Shown: piece by piece, positions 37,365 through 49,519 of the stretch
How the letters are laid out: each line of letters starts with the position of its first letter
Numbering within the stretch: position 1 is the stretch's first letter
Source: Eretmocerus hayati
Taxonomy: Eukaryota; Arthropoda; Insecta; Hymenoptera; Aphelinidae
Direction of reading: 5' to 3'
Assembly: GCA_029851415.1 (NCBI GenBank)
Contig: CM056741.1
Location: forward strand, 177,923,021 to 177,987,020
Length of the DNA: 64,000 nt
Made by a program: the position numbers and the translations under genes
The notes under the pieces: generated by a model
Told to the model about the DNA's origin: nothing
Seen by the model: only the letters and a program-made list of their open reading frames with translations
The model's database searches: none

Positions 37365-39824
37365 CTAATCAAATCCTAACGTGGAAACTGCAAAATCTCA
37401 TTCACGCGTACCTCGCAAAATATTCAATCTTACATCGAGTATCCCGGTGTTATCACATGTTTCAATATTTTCATGAATCTCTGAGATACTAATCTTCAAA
37501 GACTCGTCTAATCGAAGCGTCGAAATCAGCGGTACCATAACTCAAACATTTATGAAAAAACATAAAAACTTAGCATTTTTGATAAAAGTGCTATCGGGAC
37601 ACGACTTTGATTCCCCCTTCAAGAGCCAGTTTAAGTATTTGAGTCATTTCCATAAATACTTGTACTAACAACTCTGCGTGCACAACTGATTGTTGTTTCT
37701 GATCATCTTTATCTCATCCTTCATCGGCTTCGTCGTCATGCATCTATTATCTCTATCTCTAATGAAATGTAATTGAATGAAATCTTTTGATGAAAAATTT
37801 TTTTGGGAATCTCGAATGAACGCGAGTAAGTTCTCTTCGGATTATGCGACGGAGGGCCGCATTTGAGAATAATACTAATTTTCGCCATATTTAATATTAA
37901 AGAATTACCAAAATACAGAAATCGTCAAGAAACGGTTATCAAGCGACTCTCACGAATCAGAGGAATTGATAGTTTTGTCTACAGCTCTTTAAAAAATTAC
38001 GTACTGTCTGACTTTGAGAATAGTATGACGATGCGCTAAAGTCATGCAAAGCATTGCTGCTTCCCTGATATGCCTTGTACATCAATTTGGGTAGTGATTC
38101 TCTACGTATACCCTTGACTACAAAATTGAACGTTTTCTACGTGTACCTCGGTAGAGAGCAGTGATATTCATCAAGATCGTGATTTTTCTTTATCGATCGC
38201 CATCAAAGTAGGAAGTAGAATAAATCATTTCACTGAAAGAAAATCATCTGATATCACATTTAGAGTTACCTCTGCTCATTTTTAGTTGGCTAATGTACTC
38301 ATTTTGCACTGTCATTCCGAGTATTGGGTGAATTTAATACCAACTGCACAATCCACGCTTACCGACCGAGATAGCTTTCAACGACAGAAGGTTGATTTAA
38401 CTACATGAGCCACCTGATTTCATGATTTTATGACTTTATCCATAAATGATAACACTGCATGCTTCCCCCAAACGAGGTTGGCCAAAATTTAATCACAAAA
38501 ATTTTGCCTCTCCAGCCATCTCATTTTTTTTTGTCATCAAATACTAGAAATCGGGCCCAATCGATTCCTCACTTTGCTCATCATCCAAACGGACATCATT
38601 ACTCAAGGAATAATGATCGGGTTGATTTATAAAATAGCTAGTTAGAAGAGATTGATTTGATTTAATTCATATCGAGGAATCATTAGGTAGACAAATGTAT
38701 CGGAAGTTTGATCAGCTATTTATCCCTGCGTCGGACAGGTCGATTTTTTTGTACATTCAATTTTCTGAATTTAATTTTGCTAGAAGATTTGATCAATTCT
38801 CTAACTGACTACTCGAAAATCTATTTGATTCAGACAAAGAATGAAAAAATAATCTAATTGATGAATCCACCGACTTGATTGGAAACTAACTGACCAACAG
38901 GTTGAATTTTGCCATCAACCAAGTGTTACAGTGTTTGCGAAAATGCTCACCGGGTCATGCTGATACTTTTATTTGTAAATGGCAAATCGACTTGAATGTT
39001 TTACTGCTCTCATAACCACATCTTGAACTAATCGTATAAAAAACATTATCAATTGCCCATAGAAAATCTGATCTCATTCGTCAGAAACTAGGTTGGAATT
39101 TTTCAGAATTTTTCTAAAGTTATAAAATATTTAGGAACGCAAGGCATTCGGCAATCACTCGAATTTGTCTCTCTTTTTTGTATGACAACTGTACACGTCC
39201 CAAATCTTTTCTCTGAAATTTTTAGGGTTGGTTGTGAGATATCAACTTCCTTGAGATATGAAAAAAAATGAAAAGCGATATCCTAACTAGCAGGAGAGCA
39301 TCGCAGAGGTGAAGCTTACTGGTGGGTTGTCTACAGAGGGGAAAAGTCACTTTCTCTCCGTCTTTTTCTCTTTTGGCATTTGCCTCTCTCGCTGAAAGGT
39401 GGACCGAGAGAAGATCCCCGTTATACCTGATCTCCTCCTGCTTTGTCCATTGCCAATCCTCGCAGTCAGTTAGGGTATCCAAACCTGCAATGTAGGTATG
39501 ATACGATCTTTGCCATATGCCACTGAAAAAATCTGTAGAAAATTTAACCCTCAATAACTGTGGTAAAACTTTAATACATTCCAATTTATTCCGTATTCAG
39601 AATCTACTTAACCATGTTGCAATGGAGCAAAATTGACTATCTATAGTTTTTACCCTAGACTAAAATAGCGCTATGGATTTCAACTTATTAGCATATCTCA
39701 ACCTCAGATAGTAGTCTTATTTATTTTCTAGGTTCGTACATTTTCAAGTCATTTCAATGCTCAGTAAAAAATCAAGAACTATCTCACGCATACCCGCGCG
39801 AAGACACATTATATGCGGGGATTT
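37365..39824. other. Gene-poor, AT-rich stretch
   Basis: No repeats or domains were recognised. A 120-codon minus-strand frame at 39222-39584 has an acceptor-like TTTTTTCAG before a stretch with several Trp and Cys residues. It has no family match that I can recognise and is not called. Confidence 0.45.
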
Positions 39825-41330
39825 GGAAAAGGCAGGTTATGAGACAAAAATACCATCCGAAACGGCACAAGTCATGAATTTAAGCACGTAAAAATGCAAA
39901 AAACTCTGTTGAACTGTAAATTGGAGCAACTCAGATTTTCAAATTCAAGCAGAATAGCGATTTTGAGTTTTCACACTGCCGGTCAAAAGTTTCTGGACAC
40001 TCAAAAATTTTTTTCTCCAATTTCATGTGTAGAATCATGAAGCTTGACCTAAAAGGACTTTATCAGAGCTCATCTTGAAGGTCTTCTCACGTGCTTTGGG
40101 ATAAAATTATTCATTTTCATCAATACGGATTTGGATCTTCCCAATTTGAGCTTGAAAAAGTGCTGATTTCGATGATTTTTCGGAGACTCTCCTGGCTCCG
40201 GTAGCTCAAAGGACAGTTAAAGGTACAGAAATAGTAAGAAGACCTGAAATGACAAACCTGAATCCAACATCCTTCTACTTTACTTCTACTCCGAGCTATG
40301 ACATTTTCTATGAAGAAAGATTTTTGGCAGAAACTAACACCTAAATTCGAAAAAGACAGACAAATGCGTTTGAAGAGGAATATAGTCTCTGATCCTGGTA
40401 TCTATCTTCTAAGTCATGATCAGAGAAACGAAAAACCTTTGCGATATGCTCCGAAAAGTGAATTTCTTCACCATCTTTTAATAAAGGTGCTACTTTTTTC
40501 TTGGAAAACTCTCCTTTGAGGAAATATAGCTCGGAGTAGGAGTAAGGTAGAGAGGCATTCAAAAACGGATTTCGAAGCTCTAGACCTTACACTTTCAAGT
40601 CTGTTCAGTTCCATTCCAGAACATTTCTGTACGTTTGGGCTACGTAAGCCAGAAGATTCTCCCAAGAGTCATCGAAATTGGCACTTCTTCGAGCTCAAAT
40701 TGGAAAGATCCTAATTCGTATTAATAAAAATGAATAATGTCATCTAGAGGTATGTGGAATGACCTCCCAAATAAGATTTTATGAAGCTCTTTCCGGTAAA
40801 CTGGAGCCTAGTCGAGAGCCTAGTAGTTGCATCTACAAAACTAGAAAAAAAAAAAAAAAATGTTTGCGTGTCCTGAAACTTTTGACCGGTAGTGCACATG
40901 CATGGGAAGATTGTAGCGATTAGGGTTCACAAAGCTTGCGGAAGTCTAAGCTCTAGTGGATCCGGTTATTCACGAATGTACTTGAGTTCATTTTATGGTT
41001 CACTTTAGAATTGTTTAATAAAATGCACGTTGTCACTTCTTGGGCGGAGTCTGGCTGCGCTAGTTTGGAGAGGCGAATGCAATCTAGATATATTCAAAAA
41101 GATCATGAGAGATTCTGAAAAATTTCAAAGCTCTTTTACAATTGAATGGCCGAGACACTTCGATATTCTAGAAAGAAAACGCTGCGAATGAGAACATAAT
41201 CTGGCAATGTTGGTTTTTTGCACCAGTTCCTTTAGAAGAGACTATGTCGACCTCCACAAAGGCCCTCTCGATATTCTTGACTGTAGACTTTTTTGTCTCC
41301 TCAAACTGGTGCAGCTTGACTCTGCCCGAA
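39825..41330 (+). repeat. Dispersed repeat, copy split by a Tc1-like-ended element
   Basis: 39840-39973 and 40897-41330 are the two halves of the repeat seen intact at 36940-37364. Shared blocks include CCATCCGAAACGGCACA, GATTTTGAGTTTT, CATGCATGGGAAGATTGTAG and AGCTTGCGGAAGTC. The inverted ACCAGTT / AACTGGTGCAGCTT pair near 41220-41320 matches the one at 37255-37355. Confidence 0.6.
39974..40894. mobile_element. 0.92-kb element with Tc1-like termini and long inverted arms
   Basis: The left end is CACTGCCGGTCAAAAGTTTC; the right end read inward is CACTACCGGTCAAAAGTTTC, then AGGACAC. Such GGTCAAAAGTTT ends are typical of Tc1/mariner elements. The inverted similarity continues far inside (CCAATTTGAGCTTGAAAAAG at 40139 against 40690, and TTTCGATGA), so it folds back as a whole. 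CA flanks both ends (39972-39973 and 40895-40896), and the empty site at 37087 has a single CA; Tc1 elements normally duplicate TA. An A-run lies near 40843-40860. It has no transposase. Confidence 0.75.
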
Positions 41331-41889
41331 GAAATCGCGTGATGTACATGTAATTATGTGATATACATCATGCATGGATTTATTGAGAACACTTTGAATT
41401 GAATTGCACATGGAACGCGAGCCAAGTCTCGGCGGGCTAGAGGTAGTCAGAGTTGTTGCTGCCAATCACCATGGATCTTATTGTTGGAAGTAGTTTATAA
41501 TACCTTCTAGAATGACCCCCAACTTCGAGTGAAGTCGTAGAATTGTCTTTTTTTGATTCTATCTAATTTTAGCGATTTTTGAGAGTCATTTTGTTGATTT
41601 GTTCGCTTCAAAAAATTAGCTATCCGCTCGGCTTGATTCTATTAGGTGATCCGCAAAAGCTCGCCGCACTCCATAGAACATATTTTAGATAAGAATATAT
41701 CCAAGAAAAAGAATCAAGGAACATTCTTTTTTGATAACAAGTTTTTCAATCGGTCAATAATGAAAATTCAATAGAGATAATTGCGATGCGCTCTCGAAAG
41801 CATATTCTCAGACCTCATTATTCATTTTCCGCATAATATGATTCTTCATTTCTTGCATAGGATTTGCTCCAGGAGTATGAGAAATATAT

Positions 41890-42800
41890 GCAGTGTAAAA
41901 GATTGGTTGAATTTTCAACCAACATTTCAACCAAACTGGTTGAATTTTCATCCAAGCAATTATATCCCGTGATGGATGGATGGATGGATGATGGGTGGAT
42001 GGATGGATCGATGGATGGTTGATGGTTGGATGAGTGGAGAAGAAGGATCAAGGATGGATGGGTATTCGGATCAATGATAGATGCATGATGGACGGATGGA
42101 TGATGGATGGATGGACGGACCCATCAACCATTCATCCATCCACCCACCCGCCATCCATCACTCCATCAGGGATGGTCTGATTCTAGATCCTCTTCCTCAA
42201 GTCTCTTCAAAAACTGCACTCTTCACTTGATCTTTCTCGTTACTGAACTTACGCCCGATTCGATTTCTTCACCTGAGCATCTGATTTTTGTGTGCGCTGC
42301 ATTCCAAAAACGAATGATTTATATAATATAATAACTGAATTATACCACACGTCACTTTTCATTTCATTCTTTCATGAACAAGGCTTCTCTATTTGATCGT
42401 TCAGAATTGCGAGCGTTACCAGATAAGCCTCCCGTTGTTAATCTTATAAGTTGTTATTTTTTTTTCTCTTTATAGTGTATTATTACAATGTACCTTTGTT
42501 AACCACTCTAGATAACTATCATCAATTTACTCCTGATGACTACCTTAGTCTTGTATACATCTTAATGAATTTATATTGTGTTACCGCTAGTTACTTCTCA
42601 GGGCTAAGTACGGTAGTACCCCGTAGCCTCAAGAACATATTAATCAATCAATCAATCAATCATCTATACATCCACCCATCCACCCCCCACTCATTCTTCG
42701 ATCTATTTATCGACCCCATCAATCATCCATCCATCGATCCATCCACCCATCAGTTCACCCTCACCCCTCCGTCCTCATCCACCCATATGACAATCCACCA
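41890..42800. repeat. GATG/CATC simple repeats and palindromic GGTTGAATTTTCAACC units
   Basis: 41898-41960 holds GGTTGAATTTTCAACCAA-type units like those at 58235-58297. From 41970 to about 42120 the sequence is (GATG)n, then from 42120 the complementary (CATC)n, forming a simple-sequence palindrome. Another (ATCA)n/(CATC)n block covers 42640-42790. Frames running through it (41818-42051, 42451-42876) are low complexity and not genes. Confidence 0.8.
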
Positions 42801-43549
42801 TATTCTACCTCACACACGTAGGCAACCTGATATGCAGGAACCGCACGGACAAATTGTGATAATCCACATTTGTTGAAGTTTTTCGGAAATATTGTTTACA
42901 GTGTAGTGATTCAGTATTTTCCAATAAGAGAAATTGGAGCAAAAATATCCGTGGAAGATTAATCGAGGTTATCATGAATTTAGCCCACGTCCGAATATTC
43001 AGACGGAAACTAATCAGAACACATCTGTGAATATTCTGAAGTTTATTCGATTGATTTTCAAATCTAACGATCTTCTGTTAAAGTAACAATATTTCCTCGA
43101 TTTCATCGATTTCCAACATTTTTATTGTAACTTGAAAGAGTAGTCCAAACACTTGATTCATCTACATATCACGGCTATCGGACTAGCATACAACTTGGAG
43201 TAGCTTTTCACTGTAACTAGGATGTTTCTCATGAACCAGGAATTTTTGAGATTCTAATATCCAGGAGCGAGAAGAGGATACTTCTGTACTCTAATGCTTT
43301 CTTTCTCTTCAAATAAATCACACACTAGTCCAAAGGTAGCATTGAAGTACAGAAATTGAATCTCGTGAACTTTGTAATCAACGAAGTCAGAATGAACAGA
43401 TTCCAAGAATTGCTCACTGAAAAAACCAAGCCTCTCTGCTGCTTGAGCCAGGATTAATCAACATGTGGAAAAATCGCGTGGATTATGGGGGGATATCGTT
43501 CATACTTAAACTCAGTTAGCTAATCTCGGAATAATCGACATTTTGTCTG
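42801..43549. other. No feature seen
   Basis: AT-rich sequence; nothing recognisable on either strand. Confidence 0.5.
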
Positions 43550-44028
43550 CCCATGTAAAACATACGATTCCATGAACATATATGATCATGGAATCCGAGG
43601 ATTCCATGGTCGTATATGAACATACGAAGAACGTTTCAAAAATTTTTTTTATTCCAGAAAGTTGTGATATATTAACTCGAACCTCTTCTAACATCAAAAC
43701 GTCACGATACTGATAATATACCACTGAAAAAAAATCTCCCCAGGAGTCGGTCTCGAGTTTCAAAAAAGTGACATTGTTTACGAAACCTTTCTCTTCAGTG
43801 CTTCAAATGTTCAAAACTTGAGATTGACTCTGAGGAAGGTTTTTCTGAGTGATGTCTGATCAATACTGTGAGGTATCGATGTTATATCAGTTGTGAATGA
43901 GCATGTCACGTCTTTCCGGGATGAAAATGACAAATTTTCAAACCGATTTTATACCTGATCATATATGAACATGGAATCCACGGATTCCATGATCATGTAT
44001 GTTCATGGAATCTTATGTTCTACATGGG
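43550..44028. mobile_element. 480-bp inverted-repeat element (MITE-like)
   Basis: It starts CCCATGTAAAACATACGATT and ends with the near complement (AATCTTATGTTCTACATGGG). Each arm of about 80 bp carries two back-to-back copies of CATGGAATCC / GGATTCCATG separated by CGAG or ACGG, so each arm is itself a hairpin. The interior shows weaker inverted similarity. Confidence 0.75.
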
Positions 44029-44652
44029 TGAGAGTAGGTGAAGGCACATGTGAGAAATATGAATGAACAACTTCCTTAAATTTCTCGAAAGATTCAGCGA
44101 ACCAGAAGTATTTTTCATGACAAATTTTCCGGAGAATTTCCGTATTGTTCAGCAAAATTTTGCGAGCATTCCCAGTAAAAGCCAAATGCCCACTATGAGA
44201 TGGCCTCTCATCACATTGTACTCTCTAATCCACATCAAAATTTTATCTTCGAAACGCAGAAGCATTTTCTCATACAACCAACGTATTGATAGTGCTGAGA
44301 AACCAATGTGAAATCGAAGGGGGTGGAATCATATCAGTTATCTCATTATCCTTTTCACCCGTAAAAGTTGGTTTGTTACTATATAATTAAAATAACGTTT
44401 TTCATCATCCATCTTTACCATTCTCAAATTTTTTGAACCAGAGTTATTTCAACTATTTTAATTTATTTTTTCATTAACAACTATGAATCGTTCTGTATTT
44501 TCTACAACCTTCAAAATTGTCCTCTGATATATCGCTCCAACGATAAGGGTGCCAGTTAGCATGTGATATCAGACCCGCTAATAGATTTGCTAAATTCAGG
44601 TCTGCAGCGACTGAAAATTCTTCCAATCTATGAGAACTCACGAAAATATTCG

Positions 44653-45633
44653 TTAACACCTTCACTGCGAAGGCGAAATCGCGATTCCGGTCTAGATTGC
44701 GAGAGAGTACAAATGAGCGTTTGAGCAGTTACGGAAGCCAAACCTTTTGGAAAGTCATCAGTTTGGCATCTATTTACAGTATTTCCATGAAGTTGCATGC
44801 ACACAGAGTTGGCAGCCATCTTTCTGTGCGGTGGGTCCCACCGGTGGGGCCCAAAAAATTTTCTATAACGCTGAGAATATCCATCAGAGTGATAAGGGGT
44901 ATAAACCCCATCGATGAAGTCGATGTTATCAGCCTCTGGAAAGAGTTGCACTTCAATACCTCCTCCAGGCATATAATAATCGTGACCATGGTTTTGCCGC
45001 GCTTGCAATTCACATTCGTCCCCAAGCCTGATCTTTTGCGGTTCATTGACGTACTTCCGATGCTTGCAGCATTTGAAGCCAGATATTCAAATAGAGCAAT
45101 CTCTTCTCTAGTTTGAATTCCGAAAGTTACAGTGCATGATGGTAACAGGTAAGATGGGGCCAAGGCTGTGCTTCGAAGAATTCAAAGGTTTTCAATTTAC
45201 CCCAAACTTTTCTCTCGCATAAATTGAACATTGCTCGAGTAAGGTTCGACATTCTCCAACGTGTTTGGGCTCTGTTTGTAGATCTTTAATCAGGCTTTCA
45301 AATGGGCTAAGACACGTTGAAAACCGCCGAACTCATAGGGAGTGATCTGCTAGTCATCGGTTGATCTCACTTGCTTAATGAATAACTATGTAAAAAACGG
45401 AGATCGAGCAAAACTCATCGACATCAAGTCCGATACCAAAACTGCTCTGTACACGTGTCCATTATAACATAAACAATGAGAAATGACCACGACATAAGCC
45501 ATTGGATATATTTCTCCGCTGTGTAGTGGAAGCTGCAACTCGATAAAAAGTGGGCCCCACCGGTGGGGCCCATCGCACACAGGGAAGGACGCGGGGGCCC
45601 CACCCGTGGGGTCCATCGCAGTGAACGTGTTAA
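44653..45633. mobile_element. TTAA element, copy B (uninterrupted, 973 bp)
   Basis: TTAA (44653-44656) then CACCTTCACTGCGA at the left; TCGCAGTGAACGTG then TTAA (45630-45633) at the right. This is the intact reference for copies at 18663 and 53605. It carries palindromic GC boxes around CCCACCGGTGGGGCCC near 44830, 45555 and 45600; the last runs straight into the right end. Overlapping frames on both strands have no known domain. The TTAA flanks and short inverted ends indicate a non-autonomous piggyBac-type element. Confidence 0.85.
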
Positions 45634-45840
45634 TTCAAATGAATACAAGACGATTAGGGACGAATCTGATCCTGACTTTGGTTTCTACATGGAACCATAC
45701 GTGAGAACATCATTAATTCAATGGATATCTCGGTCTTCATATCTTGCTGCCGAATTCAGTTATGAAGACATGGTTTTGCTGCCAGGTTGCATTATAATAG
45801 TGGCTCCTGCGCTATTTTTTTCGCTTTTCGAAAACAATAC

Positions 45841-45892
45841 GGTGGAACCCATTTTCTGATATCAAATATGATATCAGGAAATGGGTTCCACC
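45841..45892. repeat. Near-perfect 52-bp hairpin
   Basis: GGTGGAACCCATTTTCTGAT ATCA pairs with TGATATCAGGAAATGGGTTC CACC, with one internal mismatch and a tiny loop. It is not followed by a T-run and has no gene partner; its role is unknown. Confidence 0.85.
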
Positions 45893-48800
45893 AAGCAATT
45901 TCACGGAAAATTTATCATAAAAGTACAAATCTTCACTCCTGTAATCCGAACGAAGGCGTTGAGTATGAGCCACTGTGCTAGATTTGTCCGATTCGTCCGT
46001 CAATTGATTATAGAGGCCAATGAAAGTACAAGTAATCAAATGGCTTTTTCACATTTTTCGATCGCATTCCAGGCAGGTCTAATCTTGGTCGAAATAAATT
46101 TAGATTCTTTTTTTCAAGACAGAAAGCAAAACCGTGTGTAATTTTTCTTGATATCTCTGATATTTACGCTGGATTAAAGCAAATTTACGCATATTTCCTC
46201 CACTTCAATTTTGCGTTGAGTGCTGATATGGCGCTGGAAACGATTCCTCCTTATTTCAAAATCGTGGAGTTTTTATCTCAGTAAATATCATCAAAGATGC
46301 ACGAAATGAGTCGGAACAAATTCTAAGACTATTCCAGAGAAAATAGTCGATTCAAGGACAGCGAGTTGGTGCAAATTCAATAATGCACTCTCGAGAGCCC
46401 ATGGGAAATTGTTCATTGAAATTTTTATTCATCTCAACTTAGGCAGAATTAAGTGTATCGTTTTGTACATTTAGAGATGAGCTGATGCAAGATGAGCTGA
46501 AGAATAGAACTTCTTGATCTAGGACAGAAGTATGAGTGACATTACATACTAGAGGTGAAAAGCCGTGGAAAATTCGAGGAAGTTTTCACTTTTCCCCTTA
46601 GAAATTTTAAGGGTAGATAATCAAATTTTCTGATATGCTGCTTCTATAAGCTGTATCGACCTTTGTATCGTAAAATTGTTGGCAATGATGATCCTATGAA
46701 TAATCAACAGATAGATCCTCGAAAGATTTCTCAGAGTATAACCTCACTCACACCTCTATTGCAATTCAACAGACTTCGACTCATCCTCACTTTCCGATTT
46801 CTCACATCCTCCCACCTCAAACGTCGCGCCTCTCAAACTAACACGTCTCTCGCACCCAACAGCATCTCAAAACCGGTTTCTGCATCACTTTCCATCCTTG
46901 TATCACCAAGATACAAGATTCGTAGGCGTGGCATGTATTATAATGATGTAAAATTACTTCCGCTTCATCGAATTCTAAATGCGGAGACTCGATCATCAGG
47001 CTCTCATCTCACGACAAGAGGGCTGACAGAGAAAGTGAGAGGCCGTAGTTATACCCCATGCATGCACGAGAGCCCTTCTTATATTCGTTTCACCACATCA
47101 GCTCTGCCTCAGTCTGCGCCTCTCTTGCCATTCAGGTTCAGTATATCCCAATTACACACAGCCAGGACTGATGTTATATATATATATATATAGGCTGGAT
47201 ATATGCGTGAGGCATCATATGCAACGCGTGTTCCATCAGTCTTCGTTCTCGTCGTGCAGTTATATATCCTGTTTTCCTGGCCCTTGTCACCGTTCTTCTT
47301 ATTAATATGCTAATTTCGTGGTCTTCCAGCCGTGTATAACCTCAACATTATCGATATAATACACTGCACAATGTATATACATGAAGAAAAGGTTATATCC
47401 CGGTCACGTGTAATGTGATACACCCAAGACCAGGGTACCATCATCTACATAGACTATACAAAATAACTAACCTTGATATATAAAGTCGTTTCTCAATTCA
47501 TCGTATTTGTGAAACCCTTTGTAAATTATACCCTCTGCATGGGTTGGGATATGTTTTAACTGAGAGGGATCGAATTCAGCATCCGATATTGTATAGCCTC
47601 AGGTCAAAATAAACTCTCGAGCGTGACGTTAAGGATTAGGAGGGCATATGAGATATTTTGGTATCTTTTACTTTCGATGCACTTTTCCAATGAGGTTAAA
47701 TTTCAAGGTTACCCTCTTTTATTGAATGCAACCGATGCACTCTGCAATACTGATGTATATATATACATATATCCAAAAGTGCATATGGGGAATTGTGGAA
47801 TGAGTTGTATGAAGGTGATGGTATGGTGGGTATATTTCTCATGGGTTGAATTTTGGAATATATACCGCTTATGAGTGCCTAATCGTCCGCCCTTCGTTAA
47901 TCCCCCGGAGGGTGACAAGATTTACCACCCGAGTGCGCACGAAAGAAACCCTCACGATCTGATAAACAGGAGAGTATACGTATCCTACAGGAGTTTTAAC
48001 TCTAAAAATTTTCGAGGATGGAACAAAATTTTGTCGACGCGTGACCAATTATGGTCTTCCCGATTGAAGTAAGAGTGACGATATATAGAATAAGGGCATC
48101 GTCAACAGGAATATTGAGTGTCTGGATTGTTTGATTCCAAAATCAGAGGAGTTAACATCAGGAGATTATAGAATATCTGAAGGTTGACTGTTCGATTTTG
48201 GCTTCACCAAATTTGGCAAATGCATGGCCTATATTGGTCAGACGGTTGTGCCCATGAAACTGATGATGATGATGCATCGAGAGGTGAATACCTATATACA
48301 TGTTATATTGACGTATATACCTACATAAAAGTGCAATTGTAGTGATCGAGATATGCGCGGATGAGTGCGACGACGACGACGACGACGACGACAAAGTTGT
48401 GATGAGAAAGCAGGTTCGACGGTCTCTCGTCCTGTCCTACAAGGGTAGCATAAGATAACGAAGCATAAAATTTCAAGGCCTTTCTTTCTTTCTTTCTTCC
48501 CTTCGTTCTCTCTTTATCCTCATCCTCTCTGCGTCTCTTGCAAATTCGATAAAACTGCGCGCGGTGAATAAGCCTCGCGCGCCCTTTGGGAATATTTTTT
48601 GTTTCTTTATTTGTATCGGCTCGTCGCTTGTTATCCACTTGGTTCGCGTTCCGAGGAAGAAATGGAATTAAACCCATTCGGGATTAGGGACTCATGAACG
48701 TGAGTGACGATGTTGGAATCTGCAAGGCCATGTTATTGGTGAGAGCGTCTGATGTGAGAAGAGAGAACCGGGAGTACTTGGGATAAAGACTCATCTTTTC

Positions 48801-49519
48801 TACACGTGGTCCATGCAGTGAGATTTAAATGTATACTCGTATAGTGGTGTGTGCGAATACATGAATGAATGGATAGTTGAATGAGCTGACTGAGTCAACT
48901 ATTAGAACTGACGAGGAGACTCATAATTTGCTATTTTGAGCCCATGGTGGTGTGAGAGACATTTTAATTTTCGATTGATGTATTTTATTAATCGAGCGAT
49001 AAAATCAATAATACGAGGAGCAGCTTTCTGAGACGATTCCATGTGGTGACTCACAGTGACATGAAAATCGCCGAAGGGCACTATTACGCGTTACTATTGA
49101 AAAGGCGATATATTTGGAATTTAGGTGGTATAGAACTGTACCTTTTTTCGTGCAGAATCCGAATTATTGCACCACATATATGGCCCAGAACTCGTGTAAA
49201 GATGGCGTTAATTAAATTGTTGAAATCATCGGAAGAGTAGTAGCAGCGTTTCATTTTGAAAGTGAAGCAGCAAATAGCTGTCGATTAGGACGAGGAACAA
49301 AGTTGTTGCATTTCTCGAAACAAACTCTTTGACGTGAATCCAATCAGTGTGGACGAAGATCAACCATTTCACCCAAGAACTCTAAAAGGCACAAACCAAA
49401 AGAATGAGAATTCTCTGAAAAACTGAGTAATCCACCGAACTTGTTGCCGAAAATGCTCAAAAAATGCTTCTGAATGCTTCTAGAGCAAGCTCAAAGAGCT
49501 CCCAGATACAGACACAAAG
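45893..49519. other. Gene-poor stretch with microsatellites
   Basis: (TA)n lies at about 47172-47192 and 47755-47770, (CGA)n at about 48369-48392 and (TTTC)n at about 48480-48500. The 176-codon frame at 46663-47193 ends in the TA repeat and has no domain. The sequence around 49285-49320 (GAGGAACAAAGTTGTTGCAT) resembles the 300-bp tandem repeat at the right edge of the window. Confidence 0.5.

Noticed and set aside
39222..39584. 120-codon minus-strand frame with acceptor-like sequence and DCEDWQW
   Set aside because: Briefly resembled a lectin-like exon, but the expected Cys spacing and calcium-binding motifs are absent.
42451..42876. 141-codon frame with Pro/His/Ser-rich end
   Set aside because: Translation of the CATC simple repeat.
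46663..47193. 176-codon plus-strand frame
   Set aside because: No domain, no splice context, and it ends in a TA microsatellite.
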